From positions 6,922,501 through 6,986,500 of the forward strand of contig NZ_CP060404.1 in the NCBI RefSeq assembly GCF_014295035.1: DNA of 64,000 nucleotides. The letters are read 5' to 3'. The notes below the pieces were generated by a model, which ran no database searches, was not told the DNA's origin, and saw only the letters and a program-made list of their open reading frames with translations. Numbering within the stretch: the first letter of the stretch is position 1; the number at the start of each line of letters is the position of its first letter. Of this stretch, positions 1 to 9,925 are shown piece by piece. Made by a program: the position numbers and the translations under genes. This stretch comes from Streptomyces buecherae. Lineage in GTDB: Bacteria > Actinomycetota > Actinomycetes > Streptomycetales > Streptomycetaceae.

Positions 1-2
1 TG

Positions 3-341
3 GGCGACTTCCTCGGCGCGAAGTTCCTGGTGGCCTTCACCCAGTCCGGCGACACCGTGCGCCGCCTGTCCCGCTACCGCTCGCCGATCCCGGTCCTCGC
101 CTTCACGCCCGACCCGGACACCTACGCCCAGCTCAACCTCACCTGGGGCGTGGAGACCTTCCTCGGCCCGCACGTGGAGTCGACGGACGCCATGGTGGCC
201 CAGGTGGACGAGGAACTGCTGCGCATCGGCCGCTGCCAGCGGGGCGACGTCGTCGTCATCACGGCCGGCTCGCCGCCCGGCGTCCCCGGCTCCACCAACC
301 TGGTCCGCGTCCACCGTATCGGCGACGACCCGGGCCAGTAA
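3..341 (+). CDS. pyk: Pyruvate kinase, C-terminal part (5' end outside window)
   Basis: The last ~112 residues of a pyruvate kinase, which makes pyruvate and ATP from phosphoenolpyruvate and ADP. The segment is the C-terminal alpha/beta domain: it has the FTQSG-TVRRLSRYR stretch, the SPIPVLAFTP strand, and an ending with GDVVVITAGSPPGVPGSTN, which in family members lies next to the allosteric site. The reading frame is open from base 3, so the start and the catalytic barrel lie upstream of the window. The gene ends with TAA, and no gene follows for 400 bases before the oppositely oriented tRNA. Identity is certain at family level; the paralogue (streptomycetes usually carry two) cannot be decided. 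Confidence 0.95.
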   Translation, partial: GDFLGAKFLVAFTQSGDTVRRLSRYRSPIPVLAFTPDPDTYAQLNLTWGVETFLGPHVESTDAMVAQVDEELLRIGRCQRGDVVVITAGSPPGVPGSTNLVRVHRIGDDPGQ

Positions 342-346
342 GCGTC

Positions 347-374
347 GGACACGTCGACACGGACACGTCGACAA
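347..374. repeat. Tandem 14-bp direct repeat after pyk
   Basis: Two head-to-tail copies of GGACACGTCGACA(C/A) immediately downstream of the pyk stop. Each copy contains the palindrome GTCGAC, so the pair could form a small hairpin in the pyk 3' end. Function unknown. Confidence 0.6.
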
Positions 375-742
375 CGGGGCAAGTGATCCGCTCAGCGGGC
401 CGGGAAATTCGGCTCGCTGGGCGTCTGCGCGTGGTGACCCATTTCGCGGCCGTGCGCGCCGCGACCCCTTTCGTCGCGCGGAATCCGTATTCACGCGCCA
501 CGTGTGAGATGTGCCCTTCGGGACGCGGATGCGTGGCCCGGCCACGCGGGCGTCGGGGGAGGGGAGACGCGAAAGGGAAACAGTAAGACGCGGCTCCCCG
601 TGCATTCACCGTGCGTACGCTTCGCCGCTCGCCAGAGCGGATATCGGTCGGCGTACTCGCATTCGGCCGGGACGAGGCCGCGACGTTCACCACGGCGAAT
701 GAATCGCGCCTGTGCTGAACGAACCTTTAAAGCGAAGACAAG
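375..742. other. Intergenic, no gene recognised
   Basis: About 370 bases between the pyk repeat and the 3' end of the tRNA. Short open frames exist on both strands, but they are arginine/alanine-rich, overlap each other and lack convincing ribosome binding sites. I see no hairpin terminator or recognisable RNA element here. Confidence 0.6.
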
Positions 743-815
743 TGCCCTGGGTGGGATTCGAACCCACACTGAATACTGTTTGAGAGTATCGTCTCTGCCA
801 TTGGACTACCAGGGC
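743..815 (-). tRNA. tRNA with anticodon CAA (Leu-type anticodon, class I shape)
   Basis: Read on the minus strand from 815, a full cloverleaf folds: acceptor GCCCTGG/CCAGGGC, a D arm with GG in the loop, anticodon stem ATACT/AGTAT, loop CTCAAAC giving anticodon CAA (complement at 780-782), variable loop TCAGT, and T arm GTGGG-TTCGAAT-CCCAC. The discriminator is A and CCA is not encoded. CAA would read the leucine codon UUG. However, the variable region is only 5 nt, whereas genuine tRNA-Leu is class II with a long variable arm, so the charging identity is uncertain. It lies between pyk and the ANTAR regulator, on the opposite strand, with its own promoter. Confidence 0.88.
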
Positions 816-830
816 TGGCCTCAGAAACAG

Positions 831-858
831 AGGTTAGCGGAAAGACGCTGTGCGTCAA
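831..858 (-). promoter_or_regulatory. Promoter of the CAA tRNA
   Basis: Minus-strand TTGACG (853-858), a 16-base spacer and TAACCT (831-836), placing transcription start roughly 8-10 bases before the mature tRNA 5' end at 815. This is a good match to a vegetative (HrdB-type) promoter at the right distance. Confidence 0.6.
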
Positions 859-914
859 ACATACAGGAGCTAGGTAGGCTCGTGGGGCACCACCTGCCTG
901 ATTCGAGGAGTCCC

Positions 915-1571
915 GTGAGCGACGTCGAGCCTGAGCCCGTCGATGAGCAGCAGTCGCACGTCCCGCCGTTGACCACACGTGTCGTCATCGCCGAGGACGA
1001 GGCCCTGATCCGCCTCGACTTGAAGGAAATGCTCGAAGAAGAGGGGTACTCGGTCGTCGGTGAAGCCGGAGACGGCCAGCGGGCCGTCGAGCTGGCCCGG
1101 GAACACCGTCCCGACCTCGTCATCCTCGACGTGAAAATGCCGATCCTGGATGGCATCTCCGCCGCCGAACAGATCGCCGCGGACAGCATCGCCCCGGTGC
1201 TCATGTTGACGGCCTTCTCCCAGCGCGAGTTGGTCGAGCGGGCCCGCGACGCGGGGGCGATGGCCTACCTGGTGAAGCCGTTCAGCAAGAGCGACGTGGT
1301 CCCCGCCATCGAGATGGCCGTCTCCCGCTTCACCGAGCTGAAGGCGCTGGAGAAGGAGGTCGCCGACCTCTCCCAGCGCCTGGAGACGCGCAAGCTGGTG
1401 GACCGCGCCAAGAGCGTGCTCCAGACCCAGTACGGGCTGACCGAGCCCGCCGCGTTCCGCTGGATCCAGAAGACGTCGATGGACCGCCGCATGTCCATGC
1501 AGCAGGTGGCCGAGGCGGTCATCGAGGACGCGGAGGAGAAGAAGGCGGCCAAGAGCTCCAAGGAGCCCTGA
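915..1571 (+). CDS. pdtaR: ANTAR-domain response regulator (PdtaR-like)
   Basis: A 218-residue two-component response regulator with RNA-binding output. The receiver domain (about 22-140) has the acidic pocket AEDE at 26-29, phospho-acceptor D72 in LVILDVKMP, T99 and K121. A coiled linker follows and then an ANTAR domain (about 148-205, with the RLETRKLVDRAKSVLQ helix). In this family phosphorylation promotes dimerisation, and ANTAR binds paired hairpins to antiterminate transcripts. The GTG start is preceded by GAGGAG 4 bases upstream; the open frame extends further back over the tRNA, but that part is not conserved-looking. No cognate kinase is adjacent. The nearest relative I recognise is mycobacterial PdtaR. 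Confidence 0.92.
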   Translation: MSDVEPEPVDEQQSHVPPLTTRVVIAEDEALIRLDLKEMLEEEGYSVVGEAGDGQRAVELAREHRPDLVILDVKMPILDGISAAEQIAADSIAPVLMLTAFSQRELVERARDAGAMAYLVKPFSKSDVVPAIEMAVSRFTELKALEKEVADLSQRLETRKLVDRAKSVLQTQYGLTEPAAFRWIQKTSMDRRMSMQQVAEAVIEDAEEKKAAKSSKEP

Positions 1572-1577
1572 GCCGCC

Positions 1578-1627
1578 GACCGGCGGCGGGCCCGGCGCCT
1601 GTCCGGCAGCCCCGCCCGCCGCCGGTC
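1578..1627. terminator. Bidirectional terminator hairpin
   Basis: A perfect 14-bp stem, GACCGGCGGCGGGC (1578-1591) with its complement at 1614-1627 and a 22-base loop. It lies between the convergent response regulator and thioesterase genes and can serve both strands. No U-tract, as is usual in Streptomyces. Confidence 0.6.
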
Positions 1628-1641
1628 ACCGGCCCCGGCGC

Positions 1642-2130
1642 TCAGCCCGCCGCGGACGCGTTCGCGGCGGCGGGCACCTCGACCTCCCGCAGCAGACAGG
1701 TCAGCCGCGCGGTGCACACGCGCCGGCCCTCCTCGTCGCTGATGACGATCTCGTACGTGGCGGTCGAGCGGCCCCGGTGCACCGGCGTGGCCACCCCGGT
1801 GACCAGCCCGGAGCGGGCGGCACGGTGGTGGGTGCAGTTGAGGTCGACGCCCACGGCGATCTTGTGCGGGCCGCCGTGCAACATGGAGCCGACCGACCCC
1901 AGGGTCTCGGCCAGGACCGCGGACGCGCCGCCGTGCAGCAGCCCGTACGGCTGGGTGTTGCCCTCCACCGGGAGGGTGCCCACCACGCGCTCGGGCGCCG
2001 CCTCGACGATCCGCAACCCCATGCGCTCGCCCAGGTGACCGGCCGAGAAGAGGGCGGGCAGATCCAGCCCCAGCCCCTCGTACTGGTCGATGATCTCCTG
2101 CGGGAACGTGGTGGTGGTCTGCTCACCCAT
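1642..2130 (-). CDS. PaaI/hotdog-fold acyl-CoA thioesterase
   Basis: A 162-residue single hotdog-fold protein. It has the family signature QPYGLLHGGASAVLAETLGS (HGG followed by an acidic helix), central helix residues and the strand motif VGVDLNCTHHRAARSG typical of YbgC/PaaI-like thioesterases, which hydrolyse acyl-CoA thioesters in the cytoplasm. It is transcribed from the same strand as, and 73 bases downstream of, the FdhF/YdeP gene, so the two could be co-transcribed. The substrate cannot be told from sequence. The C-terminal ~12 residues are Ala-rich and variable. Confidence 0.88.
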   Translation of the reverse strand: MGEQTTTTFPQEIIDQYEGLGLDLPALFSAGHLGERMGLRIVEAAPERVVGTLPVEGNTQPYGLLHGGASAVLAETLGSVGSMLHGGPHKIAVGVDLNCTHHRAARSGLVTGVATPVHRGRSTATYEIVISDEEGRRVCTARLTCLLREVEVPAAANASAAG

Positions 2131-2203
2131 GCTGTCCGGCTCCGATCCGCGGCGCTTGTTCGGTCTGTGCTCCGTCTTACCTATCAGCTGACTGAGCGAA
2201 CGC

Positions 2204-4486
<2,283 letters not shown>

Positions 4487-4641
4487 GACGCTCCCCTTTG
4501 CGCGGTCGGTCGCGACTGACGTGCGCCGTCGGTCGCCGCGAGCGGACCCGTGGCGCGCGGTCCGCCGCGTACGGTGGCTGGTCGCCGCCCGGCCGTCGGC
4601 GAGCCGGGGCCGGGCGTCCGGTGCTGGACCGGTGCGGGTGA

Positions 4642-4664
4642 ATCCTGTCACGAGGCACTGACAG
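4642..4664 (-). promoter_or_regulatory. Damage-type promoter motif facing the FdhF/YdeP gene
   Basis: Minus-strand CTGTCAGTG (4656-4664), 8 bases, then CAGGAT (4642-4647). This is the same block as before polA but pointing the other way, about 150 bases before the chosen FdhF start. The match is one base poorer and, unlike the repair genes, is not at leaderless distance, so it is held with lower confidence. Confidence 0.4.
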
Positions 4665-4738
4665 CGGGTCCGCGCGCCCGCCCGGGCTCCCGGCCCGTGG
4701 CCCGGGGCGGGGGCCGGCCGCAGCCCGGTGGCTCGGGA

Positions 4739-4761
4739 TTGTCAGTGGGGCGTGGCAGGAT
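4739..4761 (+). promoter_or_regulatory. PafBC/RecA-independent DNA-damage promoter of polA
   Basis: TTGTCAGTG (4739-4747), 8 bases, CAGGAT (4756-4761), then 7 bases to the GTG start of polA. The 9-mer is a perfect match to the mycobacterial motif TTGTCRGTG-N8-TANNNT; the -10 has C instead of T at its first position. The geometry implies a leaderless polA mRNA. Confidence 0.7.
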
Positions 4762-4768
4762 CGGGGAC

Positions 4769-7498
4769 GTGGCAGAGAAAGCATCGAAGACGACAGCGAC
4801 ACAGCCCTCCGGCGAGCCGGCCGAGCACCCGCGCCTGCTCCTGCTGGACGGGCATTCCCTGGCCTACCGGGCGTTCTTCGCCCTGCCCGCGGAGAACTTC
4901 AGTACGAGCACGGGCCAGACGACCAACGCCATCTACGGCTTCGCCTCGATGCTGGCGAACACCCTGCGTGACGAGCAGCCCACGCACCTGGCGGTCGCCT
5001 TCGACGTCTCCCGCAAGACCTGGCGCTCCGAGGAGTTCCCGGAGTACAAGGCGACGCGTTCCAAGACCCCCGACGAGTTCAAGGGGCAGGTGGAGCTGAT
5101 CGGCGAGATGCTGGACGCGATGAGCGTGCGCCGCTTCGCGGTCGAGGGCTTCGAGGCCGACGACGTGATCGCCACCCTGGCCACCAGAGCCGAGGCCGAC
5201 GGCTTCCAGGTCTCGATCGTCACCGGCGACCGGGACTCCTTCCAGTTGGTCAGCGACCGGGTCACGGTGCTCTACCCCACCAAGGGCGTCTCCGAGCTGA
5301 CGCGCTTCACCCCCGAGAAGGTGCAGGAGAAGTACGGGCTGTCGCCGCAGCAGTACCCGGACTTCGCGGCGCTGCGCGGCGACCCGTCGGACAACCTCCC
5401 CGGCATCCCCGGCGTCGGCGAGAAGACCGCCGCCAAGTGGATCAACCAGTTCGGCTCCTTCGACGCGCTGGTCGAGCGGGCCGACGAGGTCAAGGGCAAG
5501 GCCGGGCAGAACTTCCGGGACCACCTGGAGTCCGTCAAGCTCAACCGCCGGCTGACCGAGATGGTCCGCGACGTGGAGCTGTCCTGCGGCCCGGCCGACC
5601 TGCTGCGGGCGCCGTACGACCGGCAGGCGCTGACGGTGGTGCTGGACGCGCTGGAGTTCCGGCACCAGAACTTCCGCGAGCGGCTGCTGGCCGCGGACCC
5701 GGGCGCGGTCGAGGAGACCGTGGCCCCGGCGGCGGGCGTGGCGGTGGACGGCGTGGCGCTGGGCGCCGGCGAGCTGGCGCCCTGGCTCGCCGAGCACGGC
5801 GGGGTGCCGCTCGGCGTGGCGACCGTGGACGCCTGGGCGCTCGGCAGCGGCAGCGTGAGCGAGGTCGCGCTGGCGACCGCGGCCGGCCCGGCCGCCTGGT
5901 TCGACCCCGCCGAGCTGGACGCGGCGGACGAACAGGCTTTCGCCGCCTGGATCGCCGACCCCGAGCGGCCCAAGGTCATGCACGACGCCAAGGGCGCGAT
6001 GCGGGTCTTCGCCGAGCACGGCTGGACCATCGCCGGCGTGCGGATGGACACCGCGCTCGCCGCGTACCTGGTCAAGCCCGGGCGGCGGTCCTTCGCCCTG
6101 GACGCGCTGACGGTCGAGTACCTGGGACGCGAGCTGGCCCCGGCGGCGGCCGACAGCGGACAGCTCGCCTTCGGCGCCGACGACCAGGCCGAGCAGGACG
6201 CGCTGATGACGCAGGCGCGGGCCGTGGTGGACCTGAGCGAGGCGTTCGAGGGACGGCTGACCGAGGTCGGCGCGGCCGAGTTGCTGCATGACATCGAGCT
6301 GCCCACCTCCGAGCTGCTGGCCCGACTTGAGCGGGCCGGGATCGCCGCCGACCGTGGCTGGCTGGAGTCGATGGAGCAGCAGTTCGCCGCCGCCGTGCAG
6401 CAGGCCGTGCGGGAGGCGCACGCCGCGGTGGGCCACGAGTTCAACCTCGGCTCGCCCAAGCAGCTCCAGGAGGTGCTGTTCGGCGAGCTGGGCCTGCCCA
6501 AGACGAAGAAGACCAAGACGGGCTACACGACGGACGCCGACGCCCTGGCCTGGCTCGCCGGCCAGACCGAGCACGAGCTGCCCGTCATCATGCTGCGCCA
6601 CCGGGAGCAGGCCCGACTGCGCTCCACCGTCGAGGGCCTGATCAAGACGATCGCCCCCGACGGCCGCATCCACACCACCTTCAACCAGACGGTGGCGGCC
6701 ACCGGCCGACTGTCCTCCACCGACCCGAACCTGCAGAACATCCCGGTGCGCACGGACGAGGGCCGCGCCATCCGCCGCGGCTTCGTCGTCGGCGAGGGGT
6801 ACGAGTCGCTGATGACGGCCGACTACAGCCAGATCGAACTGCGGGTGATGGCCCACCTCTCCGAGGACGAGGGCCTTATCCAGGCGTTCACCTCCGGCGA
6901 GGACCTGCACACCACGGTCGCCTCCCAGGTCTTCGGCGTCGCCAAGACCGAGGTGGACCCGGAGATGCGCCGCAAGATCAAGGCGATGTCGTACGGGCTG
7001 GCGTACGGGCTGTCCGCCTTCGGCCTGTCCCAGCAGTTGACCATCGCGCCCGACGAGGCGCGCAAGTTGATGGACACCTTCTTCGAGCGGTTCGGCGGGG
7101 TGCGCGACTATCTGCAGCGCGTGGTGGAGGAGGCGCGGGCCACCGGCTACACCCAGACCATGCTGGGCCGCCGCCGCTACCTGCCGGACCTCAACAGCGA
7201 CAACCGGCAGCGCCGCGAGATGGCGGAGCGCATGGCGCTCAACGCTCCCATCCAGGGGACCGCGGCCGACATCGTCAAGATCGCCATGCTGCGCGTCGAC
7301 CGCGCCCTGCGCGAGGCGCGGCTCACCTCCCGGATGCTGCTCCAGGTGCACGACGAAATCGTGCTGGAGATCGCGGCGGGGGAGCGGGAGCGCGTGGAGG
7401 AGCTGGTGCGGCGCGAGATGTCCGGGGCCGTGGAACTCAGCGCCCCCCTCGACGTCTCGGTCGGCGCGGGCAGCGACTGGGAGTCGGCGGCGCACTGA
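4769..7498 (+). CDS. polA: DNA polymerase I
   Basis: A 909-residue PolA for Okazaki-fragment processing and gap filling after excision repair. Domains: 5'-3' exonuclease/flap domain (about 25-310, with LLLDGHSLAYRAFFAL and GVGEKTAAKW), a 3'-5' exonuclease-like domain (about 350-520) and family A polymerase (to the C-terminus). Motif A is DYSQIELR near residue 685, the O-helix is KAMSYGLAYGLS, and motif C VHDEIVLE lies near 860. The proofreading fold lacks the DxE metal site (VDAWAL occupies that place), so no proofreading is expected, as in other actinobacterial PolA. GTG 4769 fits the promoter spacing; the frame runs upstream without conserved sequence. Confidence 0.97.
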   Translation: MAEKASKTTATQPSGEPAEHPRLLLLDGHSLAYRAFFALPAENFSTSTGQTTNAIYGFASMLANTLRDEQPTHLAVAFDVSRKTWRSEEFPEYKATRSKTPDEFKGQVELIGEMLDAMSVRRFAVEGFEADDVIATLATRAEADGFQVSIVTGDRDSFQLVSDRVTVLYPTKGVSELTRFTPEKVQEKYGLSPQQYPDFAALRGDPSDNLPGIPGVGEKTAAKWINQFGSFDALVERADEVKGKAGQNFRDHLESVKLNRRLTEMVRDVELSCGPADLLRAPYDRQALTVVLDALEFRHQNFRERLLAADPGAVEETVAPAAGVAVDGVALGAGELAPWLAEHGGVPLGVATVDAWALGSGSVSEVALATAAGPAAWFDPAELDAADEQAFAAWIADPERPKVMHDAKGAMRVFAEHGWTIAGVRMDTALAAYLVKPGRRSFALDALTVEYLGRELAPAAADSGQLAFGADDQAEQDALMTQARAVVDLSEAFEGRLTEVGAAELLHDIELPTSELLARLERAGIAADRGWLESMEQQFAAAVQQAVREAHAAVGHEFNLGSPKQLQEVLFGELGLPKTKKTKTGYTTDADALAWLAGQTEHELPVIMLRHREQARLRSTVEGLIKTIAPDGRIHTTFNQTVAATGRLSSTDPNLQNIPVRTDEGRAIRRGFVVGEGYESLMTADYSQIELRVMAHLSEDEGLIQAFTSGEDLHTTVASQVFGVAKTEVDPEMRRKIKAMSYGLAYGLSAFGLSQQLTIAPDEARKLMDTFFERFGGVRDYLQRVVEEARATGYTQTMLGRRRYLPDLNSDNRQRREMAERMALNAPIQGTAADIVKIAMLRVDRALREARLTSRMLLQVHDEIVLEIAAGERERVEELVRREMSGAVELSAPLDVSVGAGSDWESAAH

Positions 7499-7515
7499 GC
7501 CCCCGACGCGGGGGC
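7499..7515 (+). terminator. Hairpin after polA
   Basis: GCCCCC-GACGC-GGGGGC overlapping and following the polA stop codon: a 6-bp perfect stem with a 5-base loop. Short, so moderate confidence. Confidence 0.4.
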
Positions 7516-7919
7516 CGGCCACGGAGCGGGCCCCCGCGCGTCCGCCCGTGCAGCCGCGGGGGACCGAACGAGCAGCGGCCGGGCCCGAAGGCGCAACGGT
7601 CACCGGCGGGAAGGGCAGCGCGCCGGGTGGTCCGCCACCCCGGTGGCCGCTCGCCCTCCGCCCCGCCACTTCTCGGGCCCTTTCGGCCAGCGGAACTCCC
7701 GGTAAACATCGCCCGACGTGGGAACGCCTGGCCGGCGGGCGTCGTCCTCGTCACCGACGGAACTCCGCGAGAACACCGCGATCACCACGGCCAGAGCCCC
7801 CTGTGTACCCGTTCAAAAAGGAACATTGTGTGTCAGTAGATGCGGACCACAAGTTGCCGTAGGGTCACCAGCGTTGTCGCGCGGGGGAGCGCGGCACGGT
7901 CGATCGGGAGGGATGGACG
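7516..7919. other. Intergenic upstream of the lytic transglycosylase
   Basis: About 400 bases without a credible gene. It holds a GTTC-N6-GAAC inverted repeat at 7811-7824, and a TAGGGT hexamer at 7860-7865, about 55 bases before the transglycosylase start, which could be a -10 element but lacks a clear -35. I looked for the ydaO (c-di-AMP) riboswitch common before Streptomyces cell-wall hydrolases and did not find it. Confidence 0.5.
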
Positions 7920-9095
7920 ATGGCAGCGCACATCAGTCGGCGGCTGCGCAAGGGGGCGGCGACGACTGCGGTGGCAGCGGTCGCGATGGCCGCGCTGACC
8001 GCCTCTCAGGCCCCGGGTTTCGCGGGCGGGCACTCGGAGAAGACCAGAGACCGGGACAGAGACGTCGCGGGCGAGGCGCCTTCGAGCGCGGACGACGCGA
8101 TCAGTGGCGACTCCTCGTACCACACCGACCTCCCGCCGCTGCGCAGCCCGAAGCACCCCACCCGGCCGAGCGACCGGCCGAGCGGCGCCAACGAACCCAC
8201 CGAGATGGGCGGTGCCGACTCCGGCATCCCGGCCACCGTGCTCGACGCGTACCGGAAGGCGGAGTCGTCCGTCGCGGACAGCCGCGCCCAGTGCCGACTC
8301 CCGTGGCAGTTGCTCGCCGCCATCGGCCGCGTCGAATCGGGCCAGGCCCGCGGCGGTGCCGTGGACCGCGAGGGCACCACGTACAGCCCGATCCTCGGCC
8401 CGGTTCTGGACGGCAACGGCTTCGCGCGGATCACCGACACGGACGGTGGCGCGTACGACGGCGACACCACGCACGACCGGGCCGTCGGGCCGATGCAGTT
8501 CATCCCGTCCACCTGGGCCGCCTGGGGCCAGGACGGCAACGGGGACGGCGAGCGCAACCCCAACAACATCTACGACGCGGCCCTGGCGGCGGCCCACTAC
8601 CTGTGCGCCAACGACCGCGACCTGTCGGTCAAGGCCGATCTGGACAAGGCGATCCTCGGCTACAACCGTTCACAGGAGTACCTGCGGACGGTCCTGTCCT
8701 GGTTCGAGTACTACCGGTCCGGCACGCACGAGGTGCCGGACGGCACCGGCGCGCTGCCCGAGGACGACGGCCCCGGCACTCGCGGCGACCAGCGCCCCGA
8801 CGACGACGGCGACCCCGCCCGCAAGCCGGGTGGGCACAAGGGCCGCGGCGGGGACGAGGGCGGCAAGCAGCAGGCGCAGCACCCCGGCGGCACCGAGCGG
8901 CCCACCACGCCGCCGCGGCCCGAGCCCCCGCACAAGCCGGGCAAGCCGAACAAGCCCACGCCGAAGCCCACCACGCCGCCGACGCCCCCGACCAAGCCGA
9001 CGCCGCCGTCCAACCGCCCACCACTCCGCCCACCACGCCTCCGACGACGCCCCCGCCGACCACGCCACCCGCCCCCAAGCCCGAGAAGTCCCTGA
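7920..9095 (+). CDS. Secreted MltB-like lytic transglycosylase, shifted after residue ~364
   Basis: A peptidoglycan-cleaving secreted protein, starting at ATG 7920 and beginning with a signal peptide (AATTAVAAVAMAALTASQAPGFAGG). The catalytic domain (about 100-265) has the soluble-lytic-transglycosylase E in AIGRVESG, then VGPMQFIPSTWAAWGQDGNGDG and NIYDAALAAAHYLC, typical of the MltB-like SLT_2 group. A charged Gly/Asp/Pro region and a Pro/Thr/Lys-rich linker follow. At about 9009 the meaningful frame moves by one base: this frame continues as Pro/Arg nonsense to a stop at 9095, while the real linker and two Ig-like domains continue in the next frame. The intact ancestor would have ended at 9769. 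Confidence 0.85.
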   Translation: MAAHISRRLRKGAATTAVAAVAMAALTASQAPGFAGGHSEKTRDRDRDVAGEAPSSADDAISGDSSYHTDLPPLRSPKHPTRPSDRPSGANEPTEMGGADSGIPATVLDAYRKAESSVADSRAQCRLPWQLLAAIGRVESGQARGGAVDREGTTYSPILGPVLDGNGFARITDTDGGAYDGDTTHDRAVGPMQFIPSTWAAWGQDGNGDGERNPNNIYDAALAAAHYLCANDRDLSVKADLDKAILGYNRSQEYLRTVLSWFEYYRSGTHEVPDGTGALPEDDGPGTRGDQRPDDDGDPARKPGGHKGRGGDEGGKQQAQHPGGTERPTTPPRPEPPHKPGKPNKPTPKPTTPPTPPTKPTPPSNRPPLRPPRLRRRPRRPRHPPPSPRSP

Positions 9096-9769
9096 CGCGG
9101 GTCGGCGCCCAGCGGTTCACGGCCACCGAGGGCACGTCCTTCGACACGTCGCCCGAGGTCCGGGCGGTCGACAGCAAGGGCAAGCCGCTCGCCGGGGTGC
9201 GCGTGCGGTTCGAGATACGTGGCGAGACCGAGGCCCGTTTCTACGGCCTCACGGACCAGGTCACCGTCTTCTCGCGGTTGGACGGCACGGCACAGGCCCC
9301 CAAGATCATGGCCGGTAAGAAGGTCGGCACGTTCACCGTGCGGGCCACGCTGGTGGACGAGCCCAGGGGCGCGGTCGACTTCACCGGGGTCGTGGCGCCC
9401 CGCCCCGCCCCCACGCCGACGGCCGACGCGGTGACGCGGACCGACACGCTGCCGCTCACCGCGAAGCCGGACGCCTCGTTCGTCGAGCCGATCACGGTGC
9501 GGGCCACCCACCGGGGCAAGCCGGCCGCGGACGTGAAGTTCACCGCGACCATGATCAGCTCTGCCGCTGACGCCGCCCCGAACGACAAGGGCCCCTACTT
9601 CAAGGACGCCCAGGGCAAGCCCGTGCGCACGCTCGACGGCCTGAGGACGGACGCCAAGGGACAGCTCGTCCTGCCGCAGGTGTTCACCGACGGCACCTCG
9701 GGCACCTTCCTGCTCCGCCTCACCACCGCCGACGGCGCCGCCTTCACGCTCACGCTGACGGTCGCCTGA
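9011..9769 (+). pseudogene. Displaced C-terminal half of the lytic transglycosylase (two Ig-like domains)
   Basis: In the frame starting CAA at 9011 the Pro/Thr linker resumes (repeats of PPTT), followed by two domains of about 100 residues. The first starts LTRVGAQRFTATEGT with DSKGKPLAGVRVRFE; the second starts DTLPLTAKPDASFVEP with THRGKPAADVKFTA. Both look like bacterial Ig-like (Big_1-type) folds, which usually hold enzymes at the cell wall. There is no start codon or ribosome binding site of its own, so this is the tail of the preceding gene. One extra base between 9009 and 9011 would rejoin the frames. A sequencing slip in the GC-rich repeat, a true mutation, or recoding are all possible. 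Confidence 0.75.
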
Positions 9770-9780
9770 GTCAGCTTCAC

Positions 9781-9819
9781 ACCGGGCGCCGACGGGAAAC
9801 CCTCCCGCCGGCGCCCGGT
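9781..9819. terminator. Bidirectional terminator hairpin
   Basis: ACCGGGCGCCG (9781-9791) pairs perfectly with 9809-9819; an inner GGG/CCC pairing closes the loop further. It lies between the convergent transglycosylase and hrpB genes. Confidence 0.6.
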
Positions 9820-9925
9820 CCGTCGCGGCCCGAGCGCCCGTCCACGCGACGAACCCCACGCTTCGCGGCGCGCCCGCCGCCGGCCCGGGGCGTCACCCGC
9901 CGCCGCGGGCCCCGCCCCGCCCCCG

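Noticed and set aside
743..815. Assigning the tRNA as glutamine
   Set aside because: The D arm is reminiscent of tRNA-Gln, but the loop is CTCAAAC, so positions 34-36 are CAA, not CUG or UUG.
7516..7919. A c-di-AMP (ydaO) riboswitch before the lytic transglycosylase
   Set aside because: I looked for its conserved GGGTGAAT-type and AACCTC-type blocks and found none.
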